From contig DDJR01000100.1 in assembly GCA_002339135.1 (NCBI GenBank), positions 616 through 9,134 on the forward strand: DNA of 8,519 bases, given 5' to 3'. The DNA comes from Flavobacteriales bacterium UBA2619. Its GTDB lineage: Bacteria > Bacteroidota > Bacteroidia > Flavobacteriales_D > Sanyastnellaceae. Under the pieces are notes generated by a model. It ran no database searches, was not told the DNA's origin, and saw only the letters and a list, made by a program, of their open reading frames with translations. Within the stretch, counting starts at the first letter, position 1. Every line of letters starts with the position of its first letter. Below, piece by piece: positions 5,806 through 8,519 of the stretch. The translations under genes and the position numbers were made by a program.

Positions 5806-6722
5806 TGCCTGATTTAGAATCAACACACCAAGAGTTTAATCCTGCTAACCTGAGTCCGCAAAAACTTCACGCCCTGTTGTTAGGTGGCGTTGCACCCCGA
5901 CCCATTGCTTTTGCTAGTACGGTTGACAAACAGGGGAGGGTAAACCTCGCTCCTTTTAGTTATTTCAATGTTTTTTCTGCGAATCCTCCTGTTTTAATTT
6001 TCTCACCTGCTCGACGCGGCAAAGACAATACCACCAAACATACTTTAGAGAATGTCCTTGAAGTCCCTGAAGTTGTGATTAATATGGTTGACTATGATTT
6101 AGTTCATGCTTGTTCGCTTGCTTCTACAGATTATCCACAAGGGGTCAATGAATTTGAGAAAGCAGGTTTAACTGAGGTTCCCTCCGCGACAATTGCACCT
6201 CCCAGGGTACTTGAATCCCCAGTATCTCTGGAATGTAAGGTGCTGAAGGTTGAGTCTTTTGGACCTAACCCTGGTGCAGGCAACTTGGTGTTCTGTGAGG
6301 TGAAGCGAATGCACTTTAGACACAATGTGTTAGATGCAAATGGTTTGCCAGATGCTGTTTTGCTTGATCTTGTGGCTCGATGTGGTGGTTCTTATTACTC
6401 AAGAGCTTCTAAGGAATCTTTATTTGAAATCCCTAAACCTTTGGCAAATTTAGGGATAGGGGTCAATGCCATTCCTGAAGACATCCGTTCTAGTGGTGTT
6501 CTGACGGGAAAACACTTGGCCATGCTCGGGAATGTTGAGCGTTTGCCTGATGAAACAGAAGTAAACGATTACAAGCTCATTGAGTTGTCTGAGATCTTTT
6601 TAGATCATTCTGACGATGGCGTTGTTTTAGAAATGGAACTTCACAAACACGCATTAAAACTTCTTGACAATGGAAATGTTGATGAAGCGTGGAAAACACT
6701 TCTAACTTTTAACCTCGGATAG
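5805..6722 (+). CDS. Flavin reductase family protein (FMN-binding split barrel) with C-terminal extension
   Basis: This 305-residue protein carries a flavin-reductase-like split-barrel domain at about 18-200. Characteristic segments are APRPIAFASTVD (30-41), NLAPFSYFNVFSANPP (47-62), the KDNTTKHTLEN stretch (73-83), which sits where the FMN phosphate loop is expected, and RCGGSYYSR (192-200). Proteins of this family bind FMN and in some cases reduce free flavin with NAD(P)H; the substrate of this subgroup is unknown to me. Residues about 205-305 form a further, mostly helical and acidic region beyond the core domain. The ATG at 5805 overlaps the purE stop (TAATG), and the gene ends the tightly packed block. 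Co-location with etfAB hints at flavin-linked redox chemistry, which is inference only. Confidence 0.85.
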   Translation: MPDLESTHQEFNPANLSPQKLHALLLGGVAPRPIAFASTVDKQGRVNLAPFSYFNVFSANPPVLIFSPARRGKDNTTKHTLENVLEVPEVVINMVDYDLVHACSLASTDYPQGVNEFEKAGLTEVPSATIAPPRVLESPVSLECKVLKVESFGPNPGAGNLVFCEVKRMHFRHNVLDANGLPDAVLLDLVARCGGSYYSRASKESLFEIPKPLANLGIGVNAIPEDIRSSGVLTGKHLAMLGNVERLPDETEVNDYKLIELSEIFLDHSDDGVVLEMELHKHALKLLDNGNVDEAWKTLLTFNLG

Positions 6723-6758
6723 TAGGATTTTCCCAACTCCTTAAATTACCTTTATAGC

Positions 6759-7163
6759 ATGTCATTTGAGATTAAAGGTAAAATTAAAATTTTGTTCGAT
6801 AGGCAGGATTTTCCCAGCGGCTTTTTTAAGCGCGATTTCGTTGTAACTACTAACGATCAGTATCCACAGGATATTAAATTTGGAGCTCTTAAAGAGCGCG
6901 TTGAACAATTGGAAGGACTTACAGTTGACGACGATGTTACTGTGAAGTTTGATGTTAGAGGCCGAGAGTACAATGGCAACTACTATGTTGACCTGAATGC
7001 TTGGCGAATTGAAAGAGGCACATCAAATCAAGCTGCTCAAGCTGATGTCCAGTCTGGCCAATCTAGTCAAGCGCAAGCTCCCAATGTGAGTTCTGCTCCT
7101 TTGCCAGAGGTCGCTGCAGTTGAGTTGAACTCTTCTGACTCAGATGACGATCTCCCGTTTTAA
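6759..7163 (+). CDS. DUF3127 OB-fold protein with SSB-like acidic C-terminal tip
   Basis: This 134-residue protein has an N-terminal OB-fold-like beta domain (about 1-87). Its pattern is typical of DUF3127: GKIKILFDRQDFPSGFFKRDFVV (6-28), PQDIKFGALKERVEQLEGL (36-54), DVRGREYNGNYYVDLNAWRIE (65-85). A low-complexity Gln/Ser/Ala linker follows (about 88-123). The last residues, SSDSDDDLPF (125-134), closely resemble the DDDIPF tail of bacterial single-stranded DNA-binding protein, which recruits replication and repair proteins. The arrangement (OB fold, disordered linker, acidic tip) is therefore that of an SSB, but the OB domain is shorter and not recognisable as canonical SSB. Nucleic-acid binding is plausible but unproven. 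The start is 36 bases after the flavin reductase gene, without a Shine-Dalgarno. Confidence 0.85.
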   Translation: MSFEIKGKIKILFDRQDFPSGFFKRDFVVTTNDQYPQDIKFGALKERVEQLEGLTVDDDVTVKFDVRGREYNGNYYVDLNAWRIERGTSNQAAQADVQSGQSSQAQAPNVSSAPLPEVAAVELNSSDSDDDLPF

Positions 7164-7206
7164 CAACGGATAAGGTTTAGTGAAAGCGAGTTTTAAAGCT
7201 AAAGTA

Positions 7207-8519
7207 ATGCGATGGCTTGCTGCTTATGCTCGTGTTTTCCATCGTTTCCTACCTTCACCTTTTGCAATAGCTTTAGTCTTAACTGCTGTTGCTGGTTTAA
7301 GTTCCCTTCTGATTTCTGCTCCAGATAAGGTCTTGCAAGCCTGGTCAGACGGTTTGTGGAATCCATCATTGATGCGGTTTGGTTTTCAAGCCATGTTTAT
7401 GTTGGTTCTTGGACATGTGTTGGCATTGTCTGCTCCTGTGAAATATTTGCTTGATAAAGTTGTTGTTTTAGCTGTAAAAAAAACCGCTTTTGCTCCTGCT
7501 TATGTAGCCTTTTTTGCTTTGATGCTTGGTTGGCTTAATTGGGGATTGGGATTGGTAGCTGGGGCTCTTCTAGCCAAGTCAGTGATTGACAAATCGAAAA
7601 AGCACGGCTATGGTATACGTCCAGGTCTGTTGGGTGCAGCAGGGTATATGGGTCTGTTGGTCTGGCACAGTGGTTTAAGCGGCAGCGCTCCTCTAAAGGT
7701 TGCTGAATCAGGACACTTGCTTTCATTGTACCCGAAAGGCGCCAATTGGTTGCAGCCAATTTCTGACTCGATATCAATCTCATCAACTGTATTCTCTAGC
7801 TGGAACATTTTAATTACACTTGGCGTTGTGTTTTCTATCGTGATCTTGTTTGCAGTTTTAGGTCACTTGTTTTTGAGTCCGTTGAGTGTTGCAGAGACTC
7901 GGACAGATAAAGAGATTTTCGCTAGCGAAAGTCACCATCGAGACCTTTCGATCAATACTTCTCTTGCTGAAAAAATTGACAATGGAAGAGGTTTGGCTTG
8001 GAGTTTTGGAGTGTTGTTTATTGGAACAGCCTTTTGGTTGACATTGTCGTCAGAATTGCAAGTATCCAGGCTTGGGTTTGTTACACCAGACTGGATTAAT
8101 TTAGTCTTGTTGGGCTTGGCATTGCTTGCTCATGGATCGATTAAAAAACTTCTTTCTGCTCTTGAAAAGGCGATAGGTGGCGCCTCGGGGATTCTTCTCC
8201 AGTTCCCCATTTACTTTGGGATCATGGGTATAGTTACAGGAACAGGTCTTGTCGATGTCTTGTCAGGATTTTTAGTTTCCTCTACGAATGCCACAACTCT
8301 GCCACTTGCAATTTTCACATCCTCTGGCGTCTTAAATATCTTCGTCCCGAGTGGAGGTGGTCAGTGGGCTGTTCAAGGTCCGCTTGTCATTGAAGCTTGT
8401 CACAGTATGGGAATGAGTTTAGAAAAGGGGATTATGGCGATGGCTTATGGGGATCAATGGACGAATATGCTGCAGCCCTTTTGGGCCCTACCGCTTCTGG
8501 GAATTACGAAGTTAAAAGC
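7207..8519 (+). CDS. atoE: Short-chain fatty acid transporter, AtoE family (3' end off window)
   Basis: This is a polytopic inner-membrane permease of the short-chain fatty acid transporter family, expected to take up substrates such as acetoacetate or butyrate. The window holds 437 complete codons from the ATG at 7207. AtoE-type proteins are about 440-470 aa, so little is missing. The N-terminus FHRFLPSPFAIALVLTAV (11-28) is family-typical, several hydrophobic segments follow (about 18-37, 57-74, 97-122, 200-222, 262-280, 295-308, 328-345), and the hallmark FVPSGGGQWAVQGP lies at 379-392. YGDQWTNMLQPFWALPLLGI (414-433) matches the conserved C-terminal segment. A hydrophilic loop at about 226-261 separates the two halves. 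A GTG at 7180 could extend the protein by nine residues, but ATG fits the family better. No regulator or CoA transferase gene is visible beside it within the window. Confidence 0.9.
   Translation, partial: MRWLAAYARVFHRFLPSPFAIALVLTAVAGLSSLLISAPDKVLQAWSDGLWNPSLMRFGFQAMFMLVLGHVLALSAPVKYLLDKVVVLAVKKTAFAPAYVAFFALMLGWLNWGLGLVAGALLAKSVIDKSKKHGYGIRPGLLGAAGYMGLLVWHSGLSGSAPLKVAESGHLLSLYPKGANWLQPISDSISISSTVFSSWNILITLGVVFSIVILFAVLGHLFLSPLSVAETRTDKEIFASESHHRDLSINTSLAEKIDNGRGLAWSFGVLFIGTAFWLTLSSELQVSRLGFVTPDWINLVLLGLALLAHGSIKKLLSALEKAIGGASGILLQFPIYFGIMGIVTGTGLVDVLSGFLVSSTNATTLPLAIFTSSGVLNIFVPSGGGQWAVQGPLVIEACHSMGMSLEKGIMAMAYGDQWTNMLQPFWALPLLGITKLK

Larger units (their letters stand above)
2920..6722 (+). 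other. Probable operon: etfB-etfA-BFN/UVR-purE-flavin reductase family
   Basis: Five same-strand genes are separated by 1 base (etfB-etfA), 18 bases (etfA-BFN) and two one-base TAATG overlaps (BFN-purE and purE-flavin reductase gene). No terminator hairpin or -7 box is visible at the internal junctions, and the only good promoter candidate is upstream of etfB. The DUF3127 gene, 36 bases further on, may also belong to it; a near-consensus TACCTTTA at 6747-6754, only four bases before its ATG, is too close to the start to be a convincing promoter. Confidence 0.7.

Noticed and set aside
6747..6754. TACCTTTA as a promoter for the DUF3127 gene
   Set aside because: It is close to the -7 consensus but ends only four bases before the ATG and has no -33 element, so transcription would begin at or inside the start codon. 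Operon read-through is simpler.
6724..6816. 12-base direct repeat AGGATTTTCCCA at 6724-6735 and 6805-6816
   Set aside because: One copy is intergenic and the other is inside the DUF3127 coding sequence. A 12-base match is expected about once or twice by chance in a window of this size, and there is no flanking structure.
7164..7206. Terminator or promoter between the DUF3127 gene and the fatty acid transporter gene
   Set aside because: I found no GC-rich hairpin with a T-tract and no TAnnTTTG box in these 43 bases.

Overview
The window looks like chromosomal core sequence from a member of the Bacteroidota, most likely a marine-type Flavobacteriales relative. Four things point that way. A DUF3127 single-domain OB-fold protein is present, a family I associate with Bacteroidota. 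Start codons lack Shine-Dalgarno sequences and sit behind A/T-rich leaders. An exact Bacteroidota-type -7 box (TAnnTTTG) lies upstream of etfB. The proteins read as Bacteroidota versions of their families, and base composition is roughly low-40s percent GC by eye. I see no mobile element, tRNA, rRNA, CRISPR array or phage gene, and no gene-free stretch longer than about 120 bases.

Layout. The left third is on the minus strand: pdhB (pyruvate dehydrogenase E1 beta, 1819-2802) followed downstream by hppA (membrane-bound ion-pumping pyrophosphatase, start at 1767, running off the left edge). A 117-base divergent intergenic region (2803-2919) separates them from a rightward block. It holds a good -7 box for etfB and a perfect 9-bp inverted repeat placed where transcription should begin. 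The rightward block is etfB, etfA, a bifunctional-nuclease (BFN/DUF151) protein with a C-terminal UVR motif, purE, and a flavin-reductase-family protein. These genes are packed with 1- to 18-base gaps and two one-base TAATG stop/start overlaps, so they are probably one operon. A DUF3127 protein with an SSB-like acidic C-terminal tip follows after 36 bases. Then comes an AtoE-type short-chain fatty acid transporter that runs off the right edge and is nearly complete.

How the genes fit together. Most are central energy metabolism: E1 beta makes acetyl-CoA with partners encoded elsewhere, EtfAB passes electrons from acyl-CoA dehydrogenases towards quinone, HppA recovers pyrophosphate energy as an ion gradient, and AtoE would bring in short-chain fatty acids. 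PurE is de novo purine synthesis. The BFN/UVR and DUF3127 proteins are the least understood members and look nucleic-acid related. I do not see an undescribed defence, mobile or biosynthetic system. The points most worth a second look are the SSB-like tail on DUF3127, the relocated coupling glutamate in HppA, the etfB leader palindrome, and the BFN-UVR fusion coupled to purE.
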